A stretch of DNA of 64,000 nucleotides. Source: Lithobates sylvaticus. Taxonomy: Eukaryota > Chordata > Amphibia > Anura > Ranidae. The notes beneath the pieces are model-generated. The model was not told the origin of the DNA. It saw only the letters and a program-made list of their open reading frames with translations, and did no database searches. Below, piece after piece: positions 1 through 11,045 of the stretch (its first letter is position 1; the number at the start of each line of letters is the position of its first letter). Where the stretch lies: NCBI GenBank assembly GCA_028564925.1, contig CM053031.1, positions 166,645,084 to 166,709,083 of the forward strand, read 5' to 3'. Position numbers and translations under genes: made by a program.

Positions 1-497
1 CAGCACCCCTAAATGCAGCAACATCAGCACCCATAAATGCAGTAACATCAGCACCCATAAATGCAGTAACATCAGCACCCATAAATGCGGCCTTACCAGC
101 ACCCAAAAATGCAGTAACATCAGCACCCATAAATGCGGCCTTACCAGCACCCATAAATGCAGTAACATCAGCACCCATAAATGCAGTAACATCATCACCC
201 ATAAATGCAGTAACATCGGCACCCATAAATGCGGCCTTACCAGCACCCAAAAATGCAGTAAAATCAGCACCCATAAATGCGGCCTTACCAGCACCCATAA
301 ATGCAGTAACATCAGCACCCATAAATGCAGTAACATCATCACCCATAAATACATTAACATCAGCACCCATAAATGCAGCCTTACCAGCACCCAAAAATGC
401 AGTAAAATCATCACCCATAAATGCAGTAACATCATCACCCATAAATGCAGTAACATCAGCACCCATAAATGTGGCATACCAGCACCCATAAATGCTG
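1..497. repeat. 24-bp minisatellite array
   Basis: About 20 head-to-tail copies of a 24-bp unit with the core AGCACCCATAAATGC. The second half of the unit alternates between two variants, AGTAACATC and GGCCTTACC, which suggests a higher-order arrangement. The array probably starts before the window. It decays after 480 into unique sequence. No coding role is seen. Confidence 0.93.
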
Positions 498-547
498 CGC
501 CAGCGCCTCTGACATTGTACAGAGGTAGAGAGGGAGTAGGATCATCA

Positions 548-610
548 GTGGCCGGGTGCCCTAGGCGGCTGCCTAGTTTGCCTAGTGGTAACGCCGGTGT
601 TCTGTCGAGA
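548..610 (+). mobile_element. hAT-like left end fragment
   Basis: CAGTGGCCGGGTGCCCTAGG resembles the 5' terminus of vertebrate hAT MITEs (CAGTGG-type terminal repeat). No matching right end with an 8-bp duplication was found, so this is treated as a fragment next to the fold-back element. The call rests only on the terminal motif. Confidence 0.35.
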
Positions 611-1152
611 AGTACCCCCTATCGAAAAATGCCGGGACGGAACTGCACATGCGCAGCACACAGCACATGCGCAGAACGGAGCCTCAGAACAGCTGAGTTT
701 AAGATCAGCTGTTTTGCGTTGCCGAGGCATGTTCATGTAGGTGAGGACAGATATTTACATAAAGGGGGCGGATATTTCAATGTTGGCCAGTGCTAGGGGC
801 AGAATTTTTATCGCTGAACAAACAAATCTGGTAAATAAATCTTTATGTAATATAGAAAAATCTGCCCTTCAATTGACTAAACACGCCCGCAGCGTTCAAA
901 ATGAATAGCAGATAAAGATTTATTTTGCATATTTCTTTGGCCATCGATACAAATTCCGCCGCTAGCACTGTCCATCATTGAAATATCCGCCCCCTTCATG
1001 TAAATATCCGTCCTCACCTACATGAACGTGCCTCGGCCACATGGGACAACAGCTGATCGTAAATTCAGCTGTTCTGCGGCTCCGTGCGGCACATGCGCAG
1101 TTCCACTTGGGCACTATTTGATAGCCGGGCATTTCTCGACAGAGCACCGGCC
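591..1152. mobile_element. fold-back element with ~210-bp inverted arms
   Basis: The left arm (about 591-815) and right arm (about 941-1152) are imperfect reverse complements. Both contain the block GGGGGCGGATATTTCAAT (reverse complement on the right), a TCATGTAGGTGAGGAC block and a CATGCGCAG block. The spacer of about 125 bp is AT-rich. The arms also explain why the two strands give similar short reading frames. No transposase is present. The family is not identified. A non-authonomous DNA transposon is the likeliest reading. Confidence 0.75.
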
Positions 1153-1157
1153 CTGTC

Positions 1158-1232
1158 TGCTTGGCACACACGCAGAATCACACATGATGACTTTAAGTCA
1201 TCACCATGTGCGATTGTGCGTGTGTGCCAGGC
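1158..1232. repeat. short palindrome
   Basis: TGGCACACACGCAGAATCAC pairs with a near-perfect reverse complement ending at about 1232, centred on AGTCAT around 1197. It abuts the larger fold-back and may be part of the same mobile unit. Confidence 0.7.
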
Positions 1233-1254
1233 CCAAGCAGAAGCAAGCAGCCAA

Positions 1255-1362
1255 TCAAATATAGTGTTCAATATGGATTAAATAAATATGCTTAGCCATA
1301 GATATCCTAAATAAAGTGTAATAAAAGTTATTTAATCCATATTGTTTGAGAACTATATTTGA
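1255..1362. repeat. short inverted-repeat element (~108 bp)
   Basis: The terminal sequence TCAAATATAGTGTTCAATAT at 1255 is mirrored at 1328-1362 with a few changes and a small insertion. The inner stem CAATATGGATTAAATAA is mirrored exactly. This is MITE-like in form. No clear target duplication was established. Confidence 0.6.
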
Positions 1363-1439
1363 TGCTCAAGATCGTGGTGACTGACTGGTTCTGGACTTGT
1401 ACCTGCTTTTAGGCTGCAGTGCTAATCCTTCCAGGTGCT

Positions 1440-1901
1440 GCTGTCTGGGGGTTCCAAATGTTTCTCTTCTTTTCTCTTCTCTCTAGTGACATAGTCCAGC
1501 CTCCAGAGTCCTCACGGTCACATCACCGACCACGTCACAGTCGCGTGACATCACAGACCCGGGAGACCCCGCTCCGGGGACAAGCTGAAGCAGCTGCAGA
1601 GAGGAGGGTAGGCGGAGCATTAGGCTACACTATGGCTACGTAGATGACCCGGGCAAGTCAACTTATCAGCCGTCATGGGGGCGACTGTCGCTTCCCTCCT
1701 CACCTCCTCACTTGCTAATGAAGTGCTGTGCCGGCGCTGCGCTCCAGCAGGCCGGCCGTGGCGCCGGGGACTACATTAGTGCGGGAGGCGGCCGCGAGAG
1801 ATGGGACTTTTTTATTGTTCGGGGGTGGCTTTTTTGCTGCCCCCCCCCCACATGGCGCCCATGGCACTTGCCATGGCTGCCATACCCTAGATACGCCACT
1901 G
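1440..1901 (+). mobile_element. hAT 3' end fragment
   Basis: A GC-rich stretch ends in CCCTAGATACGCCACTG, the reverse complement of the CAGTGGCGTATCTAGGG terminus common in vertebrate hAT elements, immediately followed by (TA)n. No matching left terminus with an 8-bp duplication could be found, so the left boundary is arbitrary. Nothing in it resembles a transposase. Confidence 0.5.
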
Positions 1902-2884
1902 TATATATATATTTTTATATACTGTATACTGTATATATATATTATTATGTGTTAATGCTTTAGGAAACTTTTCCATATGTTTAATAGCCCTGTGATTACA
2001 GAGGTTTCTGCCTGTTTTTTGTTATACAGCGTTTTGTAAATTTGCTGCAATTTCACTCTGATTGGTTGGCGGTTTGGAGCAGCGGTTTTCATCGTTGGTG
2101 AGAACAAGGCCCAGTCAGATTCTTCCAAGGCCTACCATACACCAAATTGTAAAAAGAAAAATATATATTATATTCAAATAAATTAGAGGGTTGGAAAATA
2201 TGTATTTGAAATGCATTATAAAGGGGTAATATCTTTTCCAGTATTCCCCAATCCCCACACCATCAGCATAACTTTAATGCCAAGCAACTCTGGCAATTGT
2301 AATTCACAGCAGTGGTGCTCCCCTTCTCTTAATGCTTCACCCCAGAGCCATACCCTTTATTACCCATTTCAAAATGCTTGCTGCTGTTTTAAGATGCACT
2401 GTGCTATGGCTATAGGTACAGCCACATACTTTTACATTTAGACTTTGAGGTAAAGAATGGAAAGGATAAAACAGTATTTACCATGGAATTCAGAAATTTG
2501 TATATGAAATTGGTATATTGGATTGAATGTAGTAATGCAGTCTCTGTAAGTGACATAGGGAGAATAAATAAATACATAGAGAACTATTGCCTTTGTTTTG
2601 AAACAGAATGAGGAAGAAGATTTCTTACATGAACTGGACTTAGGCAGAAATATAGTGTCTGACAGGAGCTGGTTTAAGCAGCAGCCAGCAGGGCTGCTGA
2701 GATTGATTTTAAATGTGTAAAAGGCACCAGAGGGTTTTGGAGAAAAGTTCACAGGTGAGTGGCAGAAGGTGGAGCTTGGTGTATGACTGTGAATTAAATG
2801 TGGGATTGTGTGTACAGTGAGTGACAGGAAGGGACAGTGGACGGGCTGAGGTACACGTAGACTGAAAAGTAATCATAAACACCT
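1902..2884. other. unique-looking intronic DNA
   Basis: AT-rich sequence starting with a short TATA tract. No gene, transposase or terminal repeat was recognised. The short reading frames have no family resemblance. Confidence 0.6.
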
Positions 2885-3290
2885 TTGGCATGTGCACATG
2901 AGTGGAATTTCCGCCAGAAAAAGTCAGATGGAAGTTTTTCAGCGTATATTCCGATCGTGTGTATGCCTCATCTGACTTTTTTTTTTGAAAATTCTGACGG
3001 ACCTAGAAATAAAACATGTTCTAAATATTTCGGACGGAACCAATTCCTATTGGGAAAACCGCTCGTCTGTATGCTGTTTCTGAAGAACCAAAAACGACGC
3101 ATGCTCTGAAGCAAGTATGAGACGGAAGCTATTGGCTACTGGCTATTGAACTTCCTTTTTCCAGTCACGTCGTATGTGTTGTAGGTCACCACGTTCTTGA
3201 CGATCTGACTTTGGTGTGATCGTGTGTGCGCAAGACAGTTTCAGAGTTTTTTTCCGATGGGAAAACCGGTCGTCTGTACACAGCATTTGG
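2885..3290. mobile_element. decayed Harbinger-like MITE (tentative)
   Basis: The stretch carries repeated TTCCGATCGTGTGTATG and GGGAAAACCGxTCGTCTGTA motifs in both orientations. These resemble the CGTGTGTACGC termini of the better preserved element at 27533-29111. The boundaries and target duplication are not clear. The call rests on motif likeness only. Confidence 0.4.
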
Positions 3291-3605
3291 GGTGCTCGCC
3301 AGGGGATTGGATTTAAAAAAGCAAAAAACTAGGCACTGACTTTTGGAGGCTGGATACTGGCTGATGGGGAAATAGATATGCGGAATGTAAATAAACTGAG
3401 GGCAGGTGAGGAGATTGGCTAGCGAAAGTGAAAAAACTAGGGCTTGCAGGGAGCCTGATGGGAGAGGGATACTGGCTTATGGTAAAACAGCTGTAAAAGT
3501 GGGAGGTATGTGTAGGCTACATTGTGGTGGATGGAGAGGGTGGGACTGGTCTTTCACTGGTGGGTGGGCAAATAGAATATGGATGCTGTTGAGAGTGGGG
3601 ATGCT
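3291..3605. other. unassigned sequence before the CR1 fragment
   Basis: Purine-rich sequence, open on the plus strand and in frame with the LINE fragment that follows. Its translation does not look like a CR1 endonuclease start, so it is left unassigned. Confidence 0.4.
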
Positions 3606-4745
3606 CTCAGGGATTGTTACAAAAATGGGGGATTTTCATTATCCAGACTGGGTGGAGGGAACCACGTATTCGTCTAAGGCTCACCAGTTCCTAAATGTCT
3701 TTCAGGACAATTTCATGGGTCAGATGGTAGCCACACCAACTAGAAACAAGGTGTTATTAGATCTACTGATTACCAACAATACAGACCTGATCACAGATGT
3801 GGAAATACAAGGCAATTTAGGAAACAGCGATCACAGATCAATTGGCTTCAGTATAAATCACACAAATAGGAAACACAAGGGGAACACAAAGACACTGAAT
3901 TTCAAAAGAGCCAACTTCCCTAAACTACAAACCTTGCTAGAATATATAAATTGGGATAACATCTTAGAAACAAAGAACACGGAGGAGAGATGGGTTTGCT
4001 TTAAGAGCATATTAAAGAAGGGCATTGGCCAGTGCATCCCATTGGGAAATACATTTAAAAGAACGAACAAAAGTCCTGGATGGCTTGACTCTAATGTAAA
4101 AATGCATATAAAAGCAAAGGAGAAGGCCTTAAAAAAAATGCAAAGCTGAGGGATCATCATCAGCATTCAGACTTTACAAAGAATGCAACAAAATATGTAG
4201 GAGAGAGCAAAGAAAACCCCAAGAAACTCTTTAAGTAAATAAACAGTAAAAAGGGCGAGCGCTGCACTTTTTCACATTTATTAGTAAAAAGGGGAGGACA
4301 GACCATGTTGGCCCCATAAAGAATGAGGAAGGAAATGTGGTTACAAAGGATGGGGAGCTGGCCAAGGTATTGAGTGTATTCTTCTCCTCAGTCTTCACAA
4401 GGGAATGGGGGGCTTCAGTAACCAAAACTGCAGTGTTTGTCCTCATGAAACCTCACAGGAAGCACCCTCATGGCTAACAGAGGACACAATTAGAAAGAGA
4501 CTTAGGAAACTTAACATTAATAAATCACTGGGACCAGGAAATTACAGACCAGTTAGCCTAACATAAATAGTATGCAAGCTCTTGGAGGGGATGATAAGGG
4601 ACTATATACAAGATTTTAGTAATGAAAATAGTATCATTAGCAGTAATCAGCATGTATTCATGAAGGATCGTTCTTGCCAAACCAATCTATTAATCTTCTA
4701 TGAGGAGGTGAGCTGCCCTCTAGATAAAGGAAGGTCGTAGACGTG
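3606..4745 (+). mobile_element. CR1-type LINE fragment (endonuclease to early RT)
   Basis: The translation of 3627-4149 contains GDFHYPDWVEGT, PTRNKVLLDLLITN, GNSDHRSIGF and NFKRANFPKL, in the order and spacing of the CR1 apurinic-type endonuclease and the linker that follows it. After a frame change the next segment reads NEEGNVVTKDGELAKVLSVF, then FSSVFTREW, TEDTIRKRLRKLN and NYRPVSLT, the start of the reverse transcriptase. The bases around 4531 join INKSLGP directly to NYRPVSLT, so about 50 residues expected between these motifs are missing: an internal deletion. The copy ends near 4745, before the catalytic YxDD box. The 5' part of ORF2 is also lost or unrecognisable. Several frame breaks make it a dead relic. 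The family assignment is by motif recognition. Confidence 0.85.
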
Positions 4746-5965
4746 GTGTACTGGCAAAATGGCACGTAGGTTGGTTTCAGTATGATGTTATGGCCTGCAT
4801 GTTTTTTTCCCTTCAGGCGTACCGACTTGTATTCCTGGTTTACCATGCTAGAATCATGTGGTGTGTAAGTGGGCTGCATATCTTTACAGCATACAGTATA
4901 TGTATTTAAGACTGTTAAAATATTGGAAAAAACAAGATTTGGTGTCTTAGGTCCTTTAAGTAAAAAAATAAATAAAAATAATAAAAAAAACGCATATATT
5001 TGCCAGCCATGAGTCAGCCCATTCTAGAATGAATTTTGAACTTGGCAGATCCATTCACTTCTCTCTAGTCAAGTAGGAAGCAAAACAAGAAAATAAAAAC
5101 TATTATTCTGTCAGTTCAGATTAGAATAAACAACTTCTCAAGTGCTTTTAATGGTTTAGAGGCAGAGCAAAGTGAGAGATACAATTGACAGATACAAAAT
5201 GTGGCTTTCATTTTTTTCTGATTAATTTGTGTGATTGCCAGACAAAGCAGTGTACAGTTGTACCATGGCTGATAATCTAAAATATACTGGCTGTTTATCT
5301 GTACAAAGAATGTAAGCCATAATAGAGTTACTGGAGGTTGCCAGGAAAAAAATGACTTAATGGAAGTACAGATAATAGATTAAGAAAGCAGTTTGTGACA
5401 TGTAAACCCAAACAGTGAAAAAAGAGCGATCTCCATAATGTAATGTGACAACATTGGAGAGCATTGTCGTATTGTATTTTCCAGCTTTCTGAATATGTGA
5501 GATTCACATATAAAGGGAATATATCCTCAACTTTTTGTATATATCCCTCTATGTTGAAATGCAGTTAAAGGTAGAGCATAGGTGTATTTTATACTGATAT
5601 TAAAATGATAATGCCATAATTTGCATTATTTTAAGTCAGCAGGGACATTTTATGCATAGCAAGAGTGTCATGTATATGAATGTATTCATTTTTACAATTA
5701 AACCCAATATAAAGTGAAGTGAAATTTTCACACATGGCATTAGTTCTTACAGATTTACTTCCTCTCAAGTTACCATTACACCTCATTTCTAAAAATCACT
5801 TGATTCCCTAAATGCCAGTAAAAGTCCTGTTACATCAAATGACAGTAAACTGATTGGAATAATTGTGACTCAACATCTCATGTTTCTTAATATTTGATTA
5901 TATCAATATTGGAAATGATAAAAATTGGTATGCAATGATATATCATGATTCCAAGCAGTAATTAT
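4746..5965. other. AT-rich intronic DNA
   Basis: No coding or terminal-repeat signal was seen. Base composition and the lack of repeats are typical of a vertebrate intron. Confidence 0.6.
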
Positions 5966-6763
5966 TAGACATGTGCACACTGAAATATTTATTTTCCGAA
6001 TTTCGTTTTCGTCCGAAAAATGTATTTATTTAGTTACAAATTTTTATTTGTTTTGTTTCGTTAAAAAATGCATTTGTCCGAAACTCCGAAATAATTAGGG
6101 TTGAATCTGTCATTGAAGGCTTATGGTGTCTGTCAAATGTTCTAAGAAGATTTGACGGAGCAGCTAAACTGTACGACGACGCAATCGTACATTTCCGGTC
6201 GAATGTTCCGCTTACAAGCTATAGTAGAATTCTAATGTTGTATGACACTAGTAACAATTATATTTATTAATTATTATTACTTGTCATCCAACATTAGAAT
6301 TCTAATATAGCCTATGGGTGGAGCACTTGACCATAAATGTCCGCTCGCGGCGACTGCTTCGTCAAATCTTCATGTCAAATCTTTTCTCTCTGTCGAATAA
6401 TCTTGGACTAATAGAGTTAGGTTAGGCACATTCAACCTTTTTTGCTATTGTCTCTATAATGTCGACTCTTTTCTCTCTATGTCAAATCTTTTCTCTCTAT
6501 GTAGAATAATCTTGGACTAATAGAGCTAAGGTTAGGCACATTCGACCACAGGTTCGATGGACACAGATCGCTATTGTCAGGGTCATGTCGAATCTCCTAT
6601 CTATATCAAACTGTTGCAACGAAAACAAAAAAAAAGCATTTGTTTATGTCGGATCTTTCGGTTTTCGGATTCTGCGCGTTCGTTATCGTTTGTTAAAATG
6701 ATAACGAAAATACCCGAAATTCGGACGAAAATGCATTCGGACGAAAACTAATGCACATGTCTA
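5966..6763. mobile_element. hAT MITE with exact 8-bp target duplication
   Basis: The element starts TAGACATGTGCA and ends TGCACATGTCTA, a perfect 12-bp terminal inverted repeat. Both ends are flanked by GTAATTAT (5958-5965 and 6764-6771), an exact 8-bp duplication as made by hAT transposases. The 798-bp body has subterminal TTCGGACGAAAA-type repeats in both orientations and no transposase. A second palindrome lies at about 6221-6312. A direct duplication shares ATAATCTTGGACTAATAGAG, at about 6397 and 6501. Confidence 0.92.
6221..6312. repeat. palindrome inside the hAT MITE
   Basis: TATAGTAGAATTCTAATGTT is mirrored by ACATTAGAATTCTAATATA across an AT-rich loop. The flanking sequence continues as hAT MITE body. 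Confidence 0.7.
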
Positions 6764-6771
6764 GTAATTAT

Positions 6772-7576
6772 AGAAAATGTATCTGGTATAAAATGAATAT
6801 AACAACACATATGTTTGTAAGCTAAGAGATTTGAACCCTGTGTTTTTACAGGATTAGCTCTTATTAGTTGCACACTTTTTTTTCACTGTTTAGAAATTTG
6901 TTGAGATTGACTTCCAACTATCCCTAGAAATACAACTTAGCAAGCATGGATATCCTAATAACTCGAGGTCCAGAGAGCTTGCTGCCTCATTGACATTAAC
7001 CCTATATGATTATCGGCATTAGGCAGGTGTTAAAACCACTGCTCCCTAAAAGCTTCCTACGTGTAAAAAAGCAGCCCAGTGTGAAAGGGCTACAAGTTCT
7101 TCTGCATGTTTGGTAGGGGCAGTTAGCCAGTCACTAGTCCAGTAAACTCGAAAAGGGTTCCTATTAATCCTTCATCTATTCAATAACCACAAAGTAAAAT
7201 GCAAACAAGGAAGCTTTTTTTTATTGTGTAATTAAAAAAAAGGTCATTGTTAGTTAAAAAAGGAATTAAGCCTTTGGAGGTCATATTTCTTTACTGAACC
7301 TTCTTTTTTCCAAGAGAAATCTTCCAAGAGAAATCTTGCATTAAAAAAAGGACAAGATAGCAGCTTAAAGTGACCTTTAACCCTGGATAAAGATAAAGAC
7401 AAATAAGCCAACAATTACAGGGCAGCAAAGGGGTTTCTTTCCCAAAGAGCTAGCAATTAGTATTAAAGTACAGTCTCCTAACGATCCCAATCTTTCCTCA
7501 TGAAGTTTGTCAGCTTTTCTTATCCTTTCCCTAAAACAGCTTCTAGGTACAAATAATCAACATGGAAAATTGTCCT
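6772..7576. other. intronic DNA without recognised features
   Basis: AT-rich, with a short direct repeat (TTCCAAGAGAAATCTT at about 7308 and 7321). No gene or element was recognised. Confidence 0.55.
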
Positions 7577-8152
7577 CTTAAACCACTTCAACTCCGAAAG
7601 GTTTTACCCCCTTCCTGACCACAATTTTGCAGTCGTGCGATGCTGTACCCAAAAAAAATATATGTTAATTTTTCCCCAACAAATAGAGCTTTCTTTTGGT
7701 GGTATTTGATCACACCTGCCATGTTTGAAAAAAATATATATATTTTTAACTTTTTGCTATAAAACATACCCAATAAAAAAGTTTAAAAAATGTAATTTCT
7801 TCATCAGTTTCCGGCCAATATGTATTCTGCTTTGACTATGGGAAGGCAGAGAAAGCAGAGAAAACAGAAACACAGGATCAAAGTCTTCCCCACTCACAGT
7901 ACAATCTGCCTTGTTTACATAGGCAGGCTGCTGTTCTTCTTGTGTCCCGAATGATCGGATGGTCCCAGCGGACATCGAGTCTGCCGGACCCACTAATTGG
8001 CTCCTGCTGTGTCCAATCACAGCGGGAGTGGTCATCTGTGATGTGCACGGTCCCCAGACCCAGAGGTTTCAGATCACATACTAGGTACTCGATCCGGCAC
8101 AGAGAGGCTTCCCTGCCACAATAAATATACGTGGGGTGGTTTCTAAGTGGTA
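7577..8152. mobile_element. piggyBac-type MITE (CCACTT family), degraded
   Basis: The left end reads TTAAACCACTTCAA and the right end TTCTAAGTGGTAAT, a decayed version of the TTAA-CCACTT...AAGTGG-TTAA structure seen at 22837-23709. The interior shares TTTTTAACTTTTTGCTATAA and GGCCAATATGTATTCTGCTT, typical of this family and found again at 20606-21260 and 22837-23709. The short reading frames here are not genes. Confidence 0.7.
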
Positions 8153-8581
8153 ATTGATACTGCCACTGTGCCATCCTTAGTATAATGTTAATACATGTCA
8201 GTCTTTATATTTGCATCTTCACAATTTTCAAAATGGTATGTTGTGGATAGTCTTTTTTTTTACCTTCCTGACCCCTCATTTTCTTCATAAAATGGTATGG
8301 TTGGCATAGGTTATCTTTACATAGGAAAGACCCCATTTGTTTAATTGTTGAATATTTAGATGCATTTATAAACTTATATCATTCATTTATAGTAAATATA
8401 TCACATACCTTAGGCATATAAAATAAATTGGCTAAGTTTATCAAGTAATTAAAATATGTAAATATTCAACGTCAATATTCATAGTGGAAAGATATCACAT
8501 GGGGAAGCATTGTATTTAATACCAGTAACACTCATTTGCACATTTTACAGATACATGTAAGGTAAAGGGGGAGAATTACTT
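8153..8581. other. AT-rich intronic DNA
   Basis: No recognisable gene, repeat or terminal motif. Confidence 0.55.
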
Positions 8582-8730
8582 AAACTGGTGCACACAGAAT
8601 CTTGTGTAGCTGTGCATAGTAACCAATCAGCTTCTAACTTCAGCTTGTTCAATAAACTCAAAAACAATAAAACCTAGAAGCTGATTGGTTACTATGCATA
8701 GCTGCACCAGATTTTGTGTGCACCAGTTTT
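8582..8730. mobile_element. palindromic MITE (ACTGGTGCACAC family)
   Basis: AAACTGGTGCACACAGAATC at the left is mirrored by GATTTTGTGTGCACCAGTTT at the right, and the arms continue through ATAGTAACCAATCAGCTTCT. About 149 bp is almost entirely stem with a short AT-rich loop. A decayed relative with CAACCAATCAG and TTGATTGGTTACT lies at 38160-38290. This palindromic repeat type is known to be abundant in frogs (from memory). Confidence 0.8.
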
Positions 8731-9600
8731 AGTTAGATGTCTACTACATCTAACCCACCTAGTGTTTAAGTGTTTATTGGTGTAAATTAATCTTACCACC
8801 AGTTTAAGTCCCTAAAAATAAAAGTGCAAAATGAAGGGTATCCTGCAAAGAAGATATTAAATACTCATCTCTTCTATTGTCTATGCCACCAATCACTTTT
8901 GCAAGTGCTGGATTCCTAGGGAGGCTGACGCGCTGACGTCATCGCGTTCCGCGTTTGAGCGGGTGTACGATTTGCCGGCCGGCACATGCTTTTATCTTTT
9001 ATTCCTGCCCACCTATTTTGATTTGATGTAAGTAGGAGCATTTTGTTTTTTAATAAAACCTGTTACTCTGATATTACACTATGGGAGCATCCTTCTCTTC
9101 TCTACATGTCCTTATTGGCCATTAAGTGATTATTGGTATCACTGGAGAGTGTCCTTGGTACGATCGGTACTAAGGAGGATTGTGATCGTGTTTCCTGTTC
9201 CTGGTTAACCCTATGATAGAGACCGCATCTGGAGTCCATCTGGCTGGGATTCATCATAACATCTACTTATGGGCCCATTTGAGCTTGCCCTCTGGTAAGC
9301 ACATTCAACTTATGGTGGTGGATCACGTCAGTCACTATTTGGATTTTCACTTTGCCATTTTTGGATTTATGTTTTTATATTGGACTTTTTTTTGAATATT
9401 TATCAGACCATATCACTTAAACTGTTTAGGTCTCTATTCACTTATTCACTGGACTTTCACGGTCACTATTTATTTCTCTTCTACCAGATCTGTGTTCAAC
9501 AGAACTCATTATTGATCACATACACCGCCTCCCTAGGCCTCCACATATCCCTGAGATGGCACCTAGGGATACCCTAATGAGAATTTATTTATTTAATGTG
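8731..9600. other. unassigned repeat-like sequence
   Basis: A GC-rich patch at about 8920-8985 containing GACGTCATCGCGTTCCGCG precedes AT-rich DNA with TTTTAATAAAACCTGTTACT. The latter resembles the sequence near 26180 (TTTTAATAAAATAACTG, then ACTATGG). This may be an old terminal repeat of a mobile element but it has no diagnostic ends. Confidence 0.35.
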
Positions 9601-9609
9601 ATAGAGTGA

Positions 9610-10173
9610 ATGCTTGCCAAATCCAGATACGCAGGGTCTCTTCCTGCACCATATTCTGATATTCAACTCTACTCTGATCTGTCACAATATACACTTCAAC
9701 TCAGATGGCAACTAAATACCATCACAAAGGCACTGTGCAATCATAACATTCTCTACAGATGGGGTTCTCCCTCCAGGCTGCTCATCACATGCAATGGAGT
9801 GTCACACACTATAACTTCTTTGGATGATTGCGGTAGTCAGGAATTGTCTGAAATCAGTCCTCCTTTCTCCCGGAACCGAGAGTGACATTATGCTTATACG
9901 CACTTTCACTCTTTCACATCTACTATGGGCATTAAAATTCTGTTCCTCAAAGCAAAAGGCCAAAACCATCCGGTCAAATGCTCCTCCCTTTGGCAGACAG
10001 CACAAGCTCACAAATGTGACATTTTATGTGTGCAAGAAATGCACTTCCAACAATCTGCCTCTCCTGCATGTTTCCATAATAACTTAACCCCCATTATTAA
10101 AACCAATATCCCAAATAAAATTAAAGGAGTCATAAACAGGATCATAGATCCAGAGGGTAGATACCAACTTTAA
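9610..10173 (+). mobile_element. L1/Tx1-type LINE fragment (ORF1 tail and ORF2 start)
   Basis: 9610-9885 translates to a match of the ORF1 C-terminal half in the larger copy at 50 kb (YSDLSQYTLQLRWQLNT and HNILYRWGSPSRLL versus FQDLSQITLQNRRSLRP and NIPYRWKFPFSL). 9925-10173 matches the start of the ORF2 endonuclease (CDILCVQEMHF, KGVINRIIDPEGRY). Only about 45 bp separate the two, whereas the 50-kb copy has about 1.6 kb there. The copy is cut at 10173 where Tc1 sequence begins. It is a short, broken relic. Confidence 0.8.
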
Positions 10174-11045
10174 TGGCATCCCAGTCTTAGTCCGTAGGGT
10201 TCAATATTGAGTTGGCCCACCCTTTGCAGCTATAACAGCTTCAACTCTTCTGGGAAGGCTGTCCACAAGATTTAGGAGTGTGTCTATGGGAATGTTTGAC
10301 TATTCTTTCAGAAGCGCATTTGTGAGGTCAGGCACTGATGTGGACAAGAAGGCCTGGCTCGCAGTCTCTGCTCTGATTCATCCCAGAGGTGTTCAGGTTG
10401 AGGTCAGGACTCTGTGCAGGCTAGTCAAGTTCCTCTATTCCAAACTTACTCATCAATGTCTTTATGGACCTTGCTTTGTGCACTGGTGCATAGTCATGTT
10501 AGAGCAGGAAGGAAATGTTCCCACAAAGTTGGGAGCATGAACTTTTCCAAAATGTCTTGGTATGCTGATGCCTTAAGAGTTCCCTTTAATGGAACTAAGG
10601 GGCCAAATCTCAACCCCTGAAAAACAATCCCACATCATAACCCCCTCCACCAAATTAATTGTACCAGTGCACAAAATAAGATCCATAAAGACAAGGATGA
10701 GTGAGTTTGGGGTAGAGGAATTTGACTGGCCTGCACAGAGTCCTGAATTTCCTCCACCCCAAACTTGCTTATCCATATGTTTATGGGCCTTGCTTTATGC
10801 ACTGGTGCGCAGTCATGTTGGAACAGGAAGAGGCTATCCCCAAACTGCATGAAATTGTCCAAAATGTCTTGGTATGCTGACGCCTTAGGAATTCCCTTCA
10901 CTGGAACAAAGCGACCAAGCCCAACCCCTGAAAAACAACCCCACACCATAATCCCCCATCCACTAAATGATTTGGACCAGTGCAAAAAGCACCATAAAGA
11001 CATGGATGAGCGAGTTTGGGGTACAGGAACTTGACTGGCCTGCAA
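10174..11045 (-). mobile_element. Tc1-type transposon fragment with internal duplication
   Basis: Read on the minus strand, 10190-10290 encodes NLVDSLPRRVEAVIAAKGGP followed by TQY and a stop, the conserved C-terminus of Tc1 transposases. Further right come GIMVWGCFSGVGLGRFVPVK and LFQHDCAPVHKARPINI, the DDE core with its second acidic residue. The middle of the gene is present twice in tandem, about 10437-10754 and 10755-11045, each carrying the block from DCAPVHKA back to the VWGCFSG motif. Both copies are diverged and full of breaks. The N-terminal DNA-binding half and both terminal repeats are missing. The element abuts the L1 fragment, so one of the two was probably truncated on insertion or by deletion. 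Confidence 0.88.

Noticed and set aside
1-497. Regular direct repeats that might suggest a CRISPR array
   Set aside because: The units are adjacent 24-bp tandem copies without unique spacers, in a vertebrate genome: a minisatellite.
548-1901. A single large hAT element from the CAGTGGCC end to the GCCACTG end
   Set aside because: The flanks AGGATCAT and TATATATA do not match, and the two ends differ after the first bases; treated as two fragments.
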